DNA from: Maratus speciosus
Taxonomy: Eukaryota; Arthropoda; Arachnida; Araneae; Salticidae
Reading direction: 5' to 3'
DNA: 64,000 nucleotides
Assembly (NCBI GenBank): GCA_963932465.1
Contig: OZ010799.1
Coordinates: 158,468,761 to 158,532,760 of the forward strand
Position numbers and translations under genes: made by a program. Under the pieces are notes generated by a model. It was not told where the DNA came from and did not search any database. It saw nothing but the letters and a program-made list of their open reading frames with translations. Below, one piece after another: positions 55,062-64,000 of this stretch. Every line of letters begins with the position of its first letter. Within the stretch, counting starts at the first letter, position 1.

Positions 55062-55640
55062 AAAAATAAGTGAAGGGGAATTAGCCCCCGTTTCCCCCTT
55101 TATACTTAACCAGTGAACCTCCAAATCTAATCAGGGAAGCTCCTTATCATAATAAACCGGTATACCAAATTTGGAGCAAATCGAATAATCTTGCAAAAAA
55201 AAAACATTTATCTAAATTAAGGGGGGCAGGCTAACCTCCCTTTTCCCCCTTTACCCTTAACCAATGAACCCCAAAACTAATCAGGGAAGTTCCTTAACAT
55301 AATAAACCGGTATACCAAATTCGGAGCAAATCGAATGATTCTGCATGAAAAACCCATTTATCTGAATTAAGGGGGTGGACTAACCCCCCTTTTCCCTTAA
55401 CCAATGAACCCCCAAAACTAATCAGGGAAGTTCCTTAACATAATAAACCGCTATACCAAATTCGGAGCAAATCGAATCATTCTGCATGAAAAAAACATTT
55501 ATCTGAATTAAGAGGGGTGGACTAACCCCGTTTTTCCCCCTTTATCCTTAACCAATGAACTCCCAAAACTAATCAGGGAAGTTCCTTATCACAGTGAACA
55601 TAGGAAAAAATTTTGAAGCAAATCGGATGTTTCTATCAAG
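55062..55640 (+). repeat. four-copy tandem array, 141-151 bp unit
   Basis: 'TCAGGGAAG.TCCTTA' lies at about 55131, 55281, 55422 and 55573, with intervals of 150, 141 and 151 bp. Units share 'ATAATAAACCGGTATACCAA' and 'GGAGCAAATCGAAT' and a C-rich 'CCCCCTTTTTCCCCC' block. The last copy leads into an ACAT/ACGT microsatellite, as at the 3' end of many arthropod retroelements. Confidence 0.8.
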
Positions 55641-55654
55641 AGTTATCGCGTTAC

Positions 55655-55725
55655 GTACATACATACATACATATGTACGTACGTACATACATACGTACGT
55701 ACGTACGTACATACATACATACAGA
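55655..55725. repeat. (ACAT)n/(ACGT)n microsatellite
   Basis: Alternating blocks of ACAT and ACGT tetranucleotides. The ACGT blocks are self-complementary and CpG-rich within AT-rich surroundings. The tyrosine/histidine/threonine-rich frame across it is an artefact. Confidence 0.9.
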
Positions 55726-55738
55726 ACGGGCGGGCACA

Positions 55739-55771
55739 TTAGCTCTCAGGCTTTGATAGCCTGTGAGCTAA
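55739..55771. repeat. 33-bp hairpin
   Basis: TTAGCTCTCAGGCT pairs with AGCCTGTGAGCTAA with one mismatch around a TTGAT loop. It immediately follows the tandem array and microsatellite, so it may be the terminal hairpin of that element. Confidence 0.75.
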
Positions 55772-55774
55772 AAA

Positions 55775-56487
55775 GTTTGCCAGAAAGAAAAACTTTAGCA
55801 TAAGGACTTAAATAAGCTATTATTATTAAATTATTGGTTCAAATTTATGTAACTAGATTTCATTTTTCATTAAAAAATGTTATTTTTCACAAAAAAAATT
55901 AAATTTCACGAAAGCAACTTTTACTTTTCATAAAATAGGCCTCATAAAAAAAAAAAAAAACTGCATTGACCCCTGGAGATACAGACTATGAACATTTCAC
56001 AGTCTAATTAGATACAATTTTGTTGGTGCTGAATATCATACCCAGTCTATTAAGAGAATATAGATCGTCGCAAAATGCTATAACAAAAGCAATATATGTC
56101 ATTGTTTACAATTTTATCGCATTGATATCGTGTGACGTCTTTATATATATATATATATATATAAAAATCAAATGTTTGCTACAAACAATGCTAAGAGACA
56201 CTTATAACCTCATGACTGAATTAAAAACCTAGTTTTACTTTATTGTATAATATTCATTTGTTTTTTTATTGTAAGTATATATTTGTGTTGATATAGTAAA
56301 ATAGTGTGAAAGTTTGAAACAGTATATTTTTTAAATGATCACTTTTATACCAACATTTTTTTTTTCTATTTGGCACCAACTACCATGCTTGGTACAATGG
56401 TGTTAATATAATAGAAACGCACCTAGAGTTTAAATATTAAAAATCAAAATATGTTTCAGAATGTTTACATTCGAAATAAAGCTCATA
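55775..56487. other. AT-rich DNA, no gene
   Basis: Contains a (TA)n tract near 56143-56162 and A or T runs. No coding, RNA or transposon ends recognised. Confidence 0.5.
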
Positions 56488-56495
56488 GGCATAAC

Positions 56496-56662
56496 CAGGG
56501 GTGTAAAAATCTAAGCACCAGCGGGCAGTCTCTCATCAATAAATTTTATTCATTATTTTTCGTCTAAATTTTTTGTAAGAATGCTAATAAAATTTAAACG
56601 AAGAAAACTAATAAAATTTATGGGTGAGAGACGCGTTGGGCACCTACACTTTTACACCCCTG
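56496..56662. mobile_element. small hAT-type MITE
   Basis: CAGGGGTGTAAAA at the left and TTTTACACCCCTG at the right are exact inverted ends. GGCATAAC and GTCATAAC form an 8-bp flank with one difference. The interior also folds ('TCTCTCATCAATAAATTTTA' with its near-complement). 167 bp. Confidence 0.75.
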
Positions 56663-56933
56663 GTCATAACATAAAAAATTTCCAACATAAAATAAAGATT
56701 TATTCGAGCTGAAAACGAATACAAGTTGAATTAAATGTATTTGGCAGGTAAAATGTACAGGGTGTCCGAGAAAGATCCGTACAACTTCAAAAATTTATTG
56801 AAAAAGAAACAGTAGGGTAACAGCAAAACTAATTAGGACATTAGATAGATAGAATAAACTATTATTTTAACACAATCAAACTGACTGGTAAAGTTATCAT
56901 ACGAATTGAATATTTCCAACTGAGCGAAAAAAT

Positions 56934-57004
56934 GCCCAGGCTGGGAATCGAAGCCAGATCCTTGGCTTACAAGGCCAATGCTTTTCCATTTAAGCTAACT
57001 GGGC
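56934..57004 (-). tRNA. tRNA-Thr(UGU)-like head of SINE copy 2 (sense arm)
   Basis: GCCCAG pairs with CTGGGC. D-arm GCTT/AAGC, anticodon stem TTGGC/GCCAA with loop CTTGTAA (U33, anticodon TGT), T-arm with TTCGATT. One T-stem base is changed relative to the partner arm, giving GCTTCGATTCC in the B box. It is part of the SINE, so it is not proposed as a working tRNA gene. Confidence 0.6.
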
Positions 57005-57117
57005 CGACAACCATGGAGGTCCTTTACCTGCGGTTTATTCTGTTAAGCTGTCTACATGACAGACCAGATGTTCCAACCAATAAGGTTATCTGAGCGAAAT
57101 ATGCTGGCTGGTTGTCG

Positions 57118-57188
57118 GCCCAGTTAGCTTAAATGGAAAAGCATTGGCCTTGTAAGCCAAGGATCTGGGTTCGATTCCCAGCCTGGGC
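57118..57188 (+). tRNA. tRNA-Thr(UGU)-like arm of SINE copy 2 (antisense arm)
   Basis: Inverted partner of 56934-57004, differing at one position, with intact A box TAGCTTAAATGG and B box GGTTCGATTCC. All four tRNA stems can be drawn. It ends GGGCA followed by T6. It could in principle drive Pol III transcription outward toward the mariner transposase, but T6 should terminate it. Confidence 0.6.
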
Positions 57189-57322
57189 ATTTTTTCGCTC
57201 AGTTGGAAATATTCAATTCATTAGATAGAATAACTCAAAAAGTTTTTTTCTGCAGTATGTTTCTGACTATAGATGGCGCTACATGTCATGCAAAGGAACA
57301 TTAAAGCATTTTAGTTATTTCA

Positions 57323-58360
57323 ATGGCGGATCGCGTGAAGAAAGCTCAATGTGTTGCATGGTTTATCGAAACAAAATCCGATACGCAAACACAACGGAAT
57401 TATCGAACGACGTATGGGGAATCGCCACCATCTCGGTCAAGCATTCGTGAGTGGTATCACAAATTTATGACAACGGGTAGTGTGGAACATAAAAAAGGAT
57501 ATGGTCGCCCTAGAACTAGCGAAGAAAGTGTGGAACGAATACGTGAAACATTTCGTAGGAGCCCTACAAAATCAGTTCGACAAGCATCCCGGGAGCTACA
57601 AATGCCAAGATCCACTATACATGATGTTCTTCATAAACGATTGCGACTTACAGCCTACAAAGTTCAGATTCTGCATGCGTTACAACCGGATGATTATGCG
57701 AAGCGTTATCGATTTGCAGTTGACATGCTGCATCGTTTGGATGCCGATGAACATTTTCTGAAACGAATACTGTTTTCCGATGAATCAACGCTTCATGTGT
57801 CCAGAATCGTCAATAAACATAACGTTCGATTTTGGGGCTTCGAACAACCACATGCCGTATGTGAACTCCAATGGAGCAGTGAAAAGGTGAACGTGTGGTG
57901 CGGATTGCTTCCCGATCGCATCCTTGGACCTTTTTTTTCCTCAGAAACGACTGTGACCTCAAGTACCTACTCAGATATGCTTGAGATTTATGCATTCCCA
58001 CAACTGCAAGACCTTCAACCGAATGTCCTTTTCCAACAAGACGGTGCGCCTCCTCATTGGGGATTGACAGTTCGTGAGTCGCTGAATAATTCTTTTCCAC
58101 AGCGTTGGATTGGCAAAGATGGTCCCATTGCATGGCCACCCCGGTCTCCTGACCTAACACCACTGAATTTTTTCTTTTGGGGTTATGTTAAAGATACTGT
58201 ATACCGAACGCAAGTTAACAGTCTCGAAGAATTAAAGCAAAACATCCAAACAGCTGTAGCTACTGTTGATGTTAGCATGCTGAAACGGTCGTGGATGGAA
58301 TTGGAATATCGTCTTGATATTGTTCGTGCTACGAAAGGGTCTCATGTAGAAATTTCCTAA
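57323..58360 (+). CDS. mariner-family transposase, apparently intact
   Basis: 345 residues from an ATG that starts 'MADRVKKAQCVAWFIETKSD', a length normal for mariner transposases. Residues 1-110 form the helix-turn-helix DNA-binding region ('SSIREWYHKFMTTGSVEHKK', 'GRPRTSEESVERIRETFRRS', 'QMPRSTIHDVLHKRLRL'). The catalytic domain has D153 in 'ILFSDESTLHV', D240 in 'VLFQQDGAPPHW' and D277 in 'WPPRSPDLTPLNFFFWGYVK', a DD(36 or 37)D triad. The protein would cut and paste its own element at TA sites in the nucleus. There are no stops or frameshifts. A retained triad and frame suggest recent activity, although the upstream SINE insertion may have silenced this copy. Subfamily within Tc1/mariner (maT-like spacing) is a guess. 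Confidence 0.9.
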   Translation: MADRVKKAQCVAWFIETKSDTQTQRNYRTTYGESPPSRSSIREWYHKFMTTGSVEHKKGYGRPRTSEESVERIRETFRRSPTKSVRQASRELQMPRSTIHDVLHKRLRLTAYKVQILHALQPDDYAKRYRFAVDMLHRLDADEHFLKRILFSDESTLHVSRIVNKHNVRFWGFEQPHAVCELQWSSEKVNVWCGLLPDRILGPFFSSETTVTSSTYSDMLEIYAFPQLQDLQPNVLFQQDGAPPHWGLTVRESLNNSFPQRWIGKDGPIAWPPRSPDLTPLNFFFWGYVKDTVYRTQVNSLEELKQNIQTAVATVDVSMLKRSWMELEYRLDIVRATKGSHVEIS

Positions 58361-59646
58361 GATAATAACTTAAGTTATAGGGAAAAAAACTTTTTGAGTT
58401 ATTCTATCTAATGTACTAATTAGTTGCGCTGTAACCCTATTGTTTCTTTTTCAATAAATGTTTGAAGTTGTACGGATCTTTCTCGGACACCCTGTATAAT
58501 AGGAAATTTCAATAGTCACACGACTGAAAAAAAAATCTTTGACACAAGCATTTTAATAGTCATTGCTTTTTGGCTGGTATGATATTGTAATTTTCTATAC
58601 ATAAGTTAATTTGGGATATCCATAAATAATACTGCAGTACTCAAATTCATGTGAAAAATACCAGGAAAAAAAAACATTTCATAATGTTTAAATTATAAAA
58701 TACAGTCGGCCCCACTTAATCGGGTAATGGATAATTGCATACTCTGCTTATATGCATAGAATGCCGTGGAACAGAGACGTTCCCCATAAGGCTAATTTTA
58801 AATGTACTCGTTTTATCGCATAACAATCCCCGGTTAATTGCATAAATATCGCCAATCTACTAGTAGTAATCCGGATTTTATGAATTCATGTTATAGTGGT
58901 GAATGGAAAAAAAAGAAGAACTTTTTTTTTTTTGTAACAATGGTTTGTTATACAGTGGAACCCGGTTAAGACGCTCACGGTTAATACGCGATCCCGCTTA
59001 ACACGAGGATTTTTCCCGATCCCTTGAACATCGCCCATACTTTCAATGCAAAAATATCACGTTTAATATGCGAACGGTTATGACGCGATCCCGCTTAATA
59101 CGCGATGAATTTTCGATTCTATGAAGAAAAAAATCACGCTTAAGACGCGAATTTCCTCTCTCTCCTGTGTTACCAATTTATCGGATTTTTATTATTCAGA
59201 TAAAAGACACTGTTTCCGAATAGTATTTAATTTATTTAAAAACAGATAAAGGCGAAAATTACTAATCGGAAATAGTAGTAGATATTAGAATAAAAAAATA
59301 CCAGCTAAATTAGCAAAAGTGCAATTCTGCTTTGGTCCCACCTCCTTAACATTCTTTTTTTCTAGCTTCGTGTATGTTTTTACTGCAGTAGGTTAGACTT
59401 ACTCAGATACTTCATTAAAATTTTTATGATTAAAGATGTTCATACCTGTTGTTAGAAAGGTTTTAAATGTACTTTATATCGCTACTGTGTTTTATAATGC
59501 ATATTATAGGCAACAAAATGAATTTCTTAAAGATTAAATTACGACTGCGATTAGATAATTCTTTTGTGTTTACTTTACCTTTTGCTATAACAATATTTTA
59601 TAAGAATAGTTTTCCTTATTGTATTAACAATGAAGAACAGATTATA

Positions 59647-60086
59647 CAGTAGAGCGCCGATTATCCGAACAAGTCGGGACCGATCCTAGTTCGGATAAGC
59701 AAAAGTTCGGATGCCATATCTCAAATTCTTCTTAAATACGTTAGTTGAATAGGATCAGCGTTCTTCTGCTGTTCGAGCCATTTCATAGCTGTTTCCAAAC
59801 ATTCAAAGGCTTCGTTATGTGATGGACCATGATCATTTTCAGAGCATTCGTTTTCAATTTCTGTTTCGTCTTGAATATCATCCACAATCTCATCATCATT
59901 TAAAATCTGATATCCAGCTCTAATAAGGTGTTTGGATAATTGGAAGTTCGTTAAAAAAAATTTTTGAGAGAAATGGGCTGTTCAGATAATTGGAAGTTCG
60001 GTTAAAAAATATTTTTTGAGAGAAATTGACTGTTCGGATAATTGGAAGTTTGGTTAATTGGAGTTCGGATAATCGGCGCTCTACTG
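59647..60086. mobile_element. Tigger/pogo-like element, innermost, with transposase tail
   Basis: CAGTAGAGCGCCGATTATCC and 'GGATAATCGGCGCTCTACTG' are exact inverted ends bounded by TA. 440 bp, an internally deleted derivative retaining only the 3' end of its gene. The degenerate ends at 28926-30644 belong to the same terminal-repeat family. Confidence 0.85.
59721..59937 (-). pseudogene. C-terminal fragment of a Tigger/CENP-B-like DDE transposase
   Basis: The minus-strand frame reads 'QILNDDEIVDDIQDETEIEN', 'ECSENDHGPSHNEAFECLET' and 'AMKWLEQQKNADPIQLTYLR', then a stop. An acidic stretch followed by 'PSH.EAFE.LE.A..WLEQQ' is typical of the tail of Tigger/jerky-type transposases after the DDE domain. 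The catalytic domain and DNA-binding regions are deleted, so it cannot act alone. The tail is still uninterrupted, indicating a fairly young deletion derivative. Confidence 0.7.
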
Positions 60087-61204
60087 TAATTGTACTCATT
60101 ATTACAAGTACTAAATATGATTTTAAAAACTGGGTTGTGCTTCAAAGATTTAATATTTTTTTCATTCTGTTAAAAAGATTAGTCTAATAGGAAAATTATT
60201 TTTGGTTGTAACGTATTAATCGACAATAAAGTAATGTTAGAATCTATATCTATTTTCCGTTATTATTCCAGTTTATCCTATAAAAAGAAACAATGAGTTA
60301 AACTGGAATACAATTAAATTTCAATCTGAAGATATGTGAAAAATACAATTTTCGACCGTAAACGTATAAATGAAAGCTCTGAAGTTCATTTATATGATTA
60401 AATGTGTAAAGAAGCCCATTTCCTGTAACATTATACAAATCACGTTTAATACGCGATCCCGCTTAATACACGACTTTTGACCGCTCCCTTGAAACGCGTC
60501 TTAACCGGGTTCCACTGTATTTACAATCAAAGAGCAGAAATAGTCGTGTAAGAAAGATGACTTATCTTAATTCTGGCAACTTATGAGAGTGTTGAATTTG
60601 GACAATTGTGTTTTTCTTTTAAAGCTTGTCGTACATATAGTGACTCAAGATGCTGGGGGGTATTTTTTGAAAAATTCTGGAATCGGGGGAAAGTAGACCA
60701 ATAAAAGATAAATATTTAGAGCTGGAAGTGGAGAAATGCAATGTCAAGATATGAAGAAAAAAAAAATTCCTAAAGGATTTTTTGTGTAGGCAAAAGAAAA
60801 AAAGAGAAATAAATTGACAAATAATTGAAAAATAAAAAAGAATTTATTCAGAAACTTTTATTTTCAAAGGTATGATTTAAAAACAAAAATTTTCTGTTTA
60901 ACTTTCATTTTAATTTTCACATAAATTATAATGAAAAATTAAACCATGTACCGTAAATAGTGTTATAATACCTTATACTTTATTACATATACTTTTATAT
61001 ATAGAGTAATAATAAATTATTTATTAAAGTTATTAATACAGTAGTTTTTAATTTATTAGGTAAATAATTATTCTCCATTAATATTTATCATATCTGTGGC
61101 ATATAATCAAATGATAGCGTTTGCTGATAACATTAATTAATGTCCTCGCTTAAATGCATACAATTCAGTGGAACCAACTGTATGCAATTAAGCGGGACGG
61201 GCTA

Positions 61205-61835
61205 CATTTTAAAATTAAGTCTATTCTCTAAACTTAGGTTGAATTTCTGACAACAGAAACATTTTTAAAATTATCGGGAAAAAAAAACAGTTTTCATAAC
61301 AAAGCAAACTTTCTTTTTTTAAATATCAAAATATCCCAAACTGACACAATTCATAATTACGTTTGAAACCAAAACTATTACTATTCAAAGAAAAATATTA
61401 TACTGTATTAAATAATAATAAAATTTAATAATTTAAATATTATAATAAATACATGCTCACATGATCTTATATTTTTTAGAAGAAACAACAACAAAAAAAA
61501 AAATTCATTTAAACTTACCACTGTTGGGGAGAATTTTTGATGATTTTTTTTGACAGCATGCAGCTCGATTTGTATATAGATTTTTCACTAACTATTTCCA
61601 AGGTATCTAAAATAAAAGAATAACTTTAATAATAATTATGGTGTCAAAGTACAATTTAAAAAACAAAGTTTTATACAGAGATGGTTTTTGAGACTACTGT
61701 ATACATTTAAAATTATGTGTAAAATATTATAGCTAAAACTACAGGTACTTATCATGGTTTTTTGGTACACCATAATATCCCGTTTATCCACTTTTCTCGA
61801 TAACACCCTCTCCCTCCACCTTTTGTTAAAAAAAA
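61205..61835. other. AT-rich DNA, no gene
   Basis: Long AT-rich runs, no frames or element ends that I can support. Confidence 0.5.
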
Positions 61836-61838
61836 AGA

Positions 61839-62084
61839 TACTTCTTAGTTATCCCGTCGACCAAATTACTGTCGCCAAATTGTAAGATTAAATTCCAATA
61901 ATGGTTGCCATTCATTAATTGTAAGATTAAATGTCAATAATGGGCAATAAAACCATTAATTTGACATTTTATTTGTTTATTTATTAATGTTTTACTAATT
62001 TATTTGTTCTTTCGTTATTTAAAATAAAAATTATGTCAATGTATATAATTTGACGAAATTGGTCGACGAGATAACTAAGAAGTA
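61839..62084. mobile_element. TA-flanked MITE, TACTTCTTAGTTATC family
   Basis: TACTTCTTAGTTATCCCGTC at the left and 'GACGAGATAACTAAGAAGTA' at the right are inverted, and 'GGTCGACG' / 'CGTCGACC' words continue the arms. 246 bp. Same family as the copy nested in the Helitron at 33258. Followed by an A tract (about 62087-62106). Confidence 0.75.
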
Positions 62085-62329
62085 CCAAAAAAAAAAAAAA
62101 AAAAAATCCCAAGAAAGCATCACCTACTTCCAAAAAAGTTCCACCCTGCATGTCAATGTCAGAATCAATACCAAGTATTTTATTTTTTCGCCACATCAAA
62201 AAGGGGCATGAATTCTAAACATGACATTCCCAACACAGGGATTATTCTGTTCCGAATTTTCTGAAAAATTAAGCATTCGGTTGAGAAAATAAAAAAATCA
62301 GGCATCAGTCCATAGTCCAACAATTCGGA

Positions 62330-63930
62330 CATAATAAAATGAGAATTTCGACAAACGGTCACAGAAAAAATAAATTTCATAATCGTTCACAGAAAAAATT
62401 GCCAATTTTGTCTTAGGACTGCAAAAAAACATGAATTACACCAAATGATAGCAGAGACTGCACATTTTGTCTAAAGATCGCGAAAAAAGCCAAATTCGTC
62501 AAACGACCACAGAAAAAACATGAATTTCATCAAAAGATCTTGGAAAAATGCAAATTTCGTCAAAAGATTGCAGAAAAAAGAAATTCAGTCAAAGAATCCA
62601 GTGAAAAACACACATGTCATCAAAGGATCGCGAAAATAGATACATTTCAACAAAGGATTGAAATAAAAACCCTGCACATTTCATCAAAGGGTTATGAAAA
62701 AAAAAAGAATTTCGTCAAAGTATTACGGAAGAAACGTGATTTTGGTCAGAGCAATGCGAAAAAAACTCCTGCAAGGTTCACCAAATGTCCCCAAAATCCC
62801 CCACAAATGTCATGAAAAAATCTTGTACAAGCACCCCCCAGATTATTTTACAATTTTTCGTCATGTCTTTCTTAGGGGGAGGGGAAATAACAGGATTTTA
62901 CGGTACAGTTTTAAATAAAGATATTTTAAAAAGTTATAAATGCAATTCTAGTGTGGGCCCTAGGCCAATTTTGCAGGGCGCAACGCCTGGCAGCTCTTTT
63001 TAACTCGTTTATGTGGCGTCAGAACAGCCTTTTTTACACAGTGTATGCATCTGGCAGCCCTTTTAATTATTTTATACACCCTGTGTCCCTTGCTGACATT
63101 TATGATGCACCCTTTCGACTCATTTCTTTTCTTAGCTGTGAGGGGAAGGGGGGGGGGTAACTCATGAAATATGTCCATTATTTACAGGAAATATTATATA
63201 AATTTCAGCATTTGTTTGTGGGGAAGTGTTGCAAAATTTGTCAATCGGTCATGTAGGAGGGGGAAAAAAAGAAATTTGACAGATTAATTTAGTTAGAGAA
63301 AAAAAAATTGCAAAATTCTTCAGTCTGTCATGAGAAAATAATATAATCGCTTACTTCACCATTCAATCACATGGAAAAAAAACTTTGCAAGTTTTGCCAG
63401 TAAATCATGAGGGAAAATCTGGAGTTCATCAATTGCTTCATCGATCTGCCATGGGGAAATTGTGAAATTCAAGTACCGATTATATGAAAAAAAAAAAAAA
63501 GGCCCAAAAGTTTTGCAAATCGGTAGCAAAGGACAAAAAAAGGCAAATTTCACTAATTGGTAGAGATAAAATATCATAAAATTCATCAATCAGTTGGATA
63601 AAAAAATTGCCTTTCAGTTTTCAAAAGAAACTGAAATTCGCAAGTCGATCGCTGGGAAAAAAAAAAAAATTGTTCAGGAAGTTGCTTTGAAATACAGCAA
63701 AATTTGTTAATCAATCACAGGAAAAAACATGAAATTCAACAGTCAATCGTGAGAGAAAATCATAAAAATTTTCAGCCAGTTGCAGAAAAAAATGCAAAAT
63801 TCATCAACTGATTGCACGGAATAAATCCTGAAACTCATCAATCAATAAGGAGAAAATTAGCAAAATTCACTCAACTGCGGGAAAATATAGCAAAAATCCA
63901 CTGATAAAAAGGAGTCTAAACAAACAAATT
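62330..63930. repeat. long degenerate minisatellite of about 40-45 bp, A-rich strand
   Basis: Variants of 'AAATTCGTCAAACGATCGCAGAAAAAA' split as 'TTTCATCAAAGGATCGCGAA' and 'AAATTCATCAATCA' recur every 40-45 bp with breaks at 62800-63200 (G- and C-rich transposon-like text). It is the complement of the family at 41757-42370. Lysine-rich frames through it are artefacts. Confidence 0.7.
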
Positions 63931-64000
63931 CAAAAATATTTTTTGCAACACAAGTGCCATTTTTTTAAAATTCCAATCCGAGAACCCCCCCCCCCCTTTT
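63931..64000. other. window edge, C-tract
   Basis: A poly-C run near the end of the window resembles the C-rich subterminal sequence beside the hAT-type end near 42960. The window stops before any terminus can be seen. Confidence 0.35.

Larger units (their letters stand above)
56858..57219 (-). mobile_element. fold-back tRNA SINE, copy 2, inserted in the mariner terminal repeat
   Basis: The insert interrupts the mariner left repeat and is bounded by ATTAGATAGAATAA (57220-57233) and the same sequence with a GATA duplication (56840-56857), a target duplication of about 14 bp. On the minus strand the order is antisense tRNA arm, central loop, sense tRNA, TTTTTTCGCTCAGTTGGAAAT, then a tail 'TTACCAGTCAGTTTGATTGT' ending in 'GTTAAAATAATAGT'. 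The tail aligns with that of copy 1. The 5' arm again starts as the complement of the first 15 tail bases. 362 bp. Confidence 0.75.
56758..58494 (+). mobile_element. mariner-type transposon, both ends and transposase present
   Basis: The ends CAGGGTGTCCGAGAAAGATC and its complement are each bounded by TA. The terminal repeats are unusually long, staying nearly identical for about 110 bp (through 'ACATTAGATAGAATAACTC') if the SINE at 56858-57219 is removed. Without that insertion the element is about 1.36 kb, a normal mariner size. The transposase gene is uninterrupted. The SINE sits in the left terminal repeat and probably separates the end from the gene's promoter. Confidence 0.9.
58953..60517. 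mobile_element. Tigger/pogo-like element, middle of three nested
   Basis: CAGTGGAACCCGGTTAAGAC at the left and 'GTCTTAACCGGGTTCCACTG' at the right are exact inverted ends bounded by TA. 'ACGCGATCCCGCTTAA' words repeat at both subterminal regions. It contains the innermost element at 59647. Confidence 0.8.
58703..61203. mobile_element. Tigger/pogo-like element, outermost of three nested
   Basis: The left end CAGTCGGCCCCACTTAATCG after TA and the degenerate right end 'AATTAAGCGGGACGGGCTAC' are inverted. Subterminal 'AATTGCATA' and 'TGCATACAATT' words recur at both sides. No transposase of its own is visible. A second element is inserted at 58953-60517. Confidence 0.6.

Noticed and set aside
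55594..55803. HTYVRTYIHTY-rich reading frame
   Set aside because: Encoded by the ACAT/ACGT microsatellite.
57480..58163. Additional frames within the mariner (plus frame 2 and minus strand)
   Set aside because: Shadows of the 345-residue transposase frame, which has all catalytic motifs.
62540..62918. Overlapping plus-strand frames of 70-90 codons
   Set aside because: They read through the A-rich 44-bp minisatellite. Repetitive composition, no domain.
1..64000. CRISPR arrays or bacterial operon structure
   Set aside because: No regularly spaced short repeats with unique spacers. Gene style, introns-like signals and transposon types are eukaryotic.

Overview
This is a eukaryotic, AT-rich, repeat-dominated intergenic or intronic stretch, most likely from a spider. 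The case for a spider is inferential. The central retroelement matches N-terminal-endonuclease Penelope-like elements (Naiads), whose spider members are known to encode selenoproteins, and it carries an in-frame UGA plus a SECIS-like hairpin. The rest is arthropod-type DNA: mariner, Tigger/pogo, piggyBac, hAT and Helitron-like elements and tRNA-headed SINEs. No host gene can be called with confidence. The only fully open long reading frame is a mariner transposase.

Layout. 1-5.7 kb: decayed satellite-like repeats, including a 7-copy array of about 140 bp. 5.7-11.3 kb: two 5'-truncated copies of one Penelope-like retroelement joined head to head in a (TA)n tract. Both keep the same in-frame UGA and a SECIS-like structure downstream. 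11.3-15.6 kb: diverged tandem repeats with a piggyBac-like and a mariner-like MITE nested in them, ending in a Helitron-like 3' hairpin. 15.6-21.4 kb: AT-rich DNA, piggyBac-like MITEs, Helitron-like elements made of 145-bp repeats, and one doubtful exon. 21.6-24.1 kb: a long-TIR DNA transposon with a broken transposase. 24-31 kb: MITEs, a clean 140-bp minisatellite, nested Tigger-like elements and a tRNA-derived SINE. 31.4-33.8 kb: a fold-back tRNA SINE and a complete non-autonomous Helitron. 34-43 kb: CGGGTT-rich short elements and a probable 5.5-kb hAT composite holding a hAT MITE, its segmental duplicate and a possible signal-peptide exon. 43-56 kb: palindromic MITEs, a hAT MITE with perfect target duplications, further arrays, and two poorly resolved stretches (51.3 and 53 kb). 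56.5-58.5 kb: an apparently intact mariner with a second fold-back tRNA SINE inserted in its 5' terminal repeat. 58.7-61.2 kb: three Tigger-like elements nested inside one another. 62.3-64 kb: a degenerate minisatellite of about 44 bp that reappears inverted at 41.8-42.4 kb.

Two things stand out. (1) The Penelope-like palindrome preserves recoding machinery: UGA at a Cys-type position plus SECIS candidates in both arms. (2) Two independent SINE insertions at 31.4 and 56.9 kb share a rarely described architecture, antisense tRNA arm - loop - sense tRNA - common tail. They have different tRNA heads but the same tail, and each is bounded by a 13-14 bp target-site duplication. Several unrelated tandem arrays also share a period of 132-151 bp.
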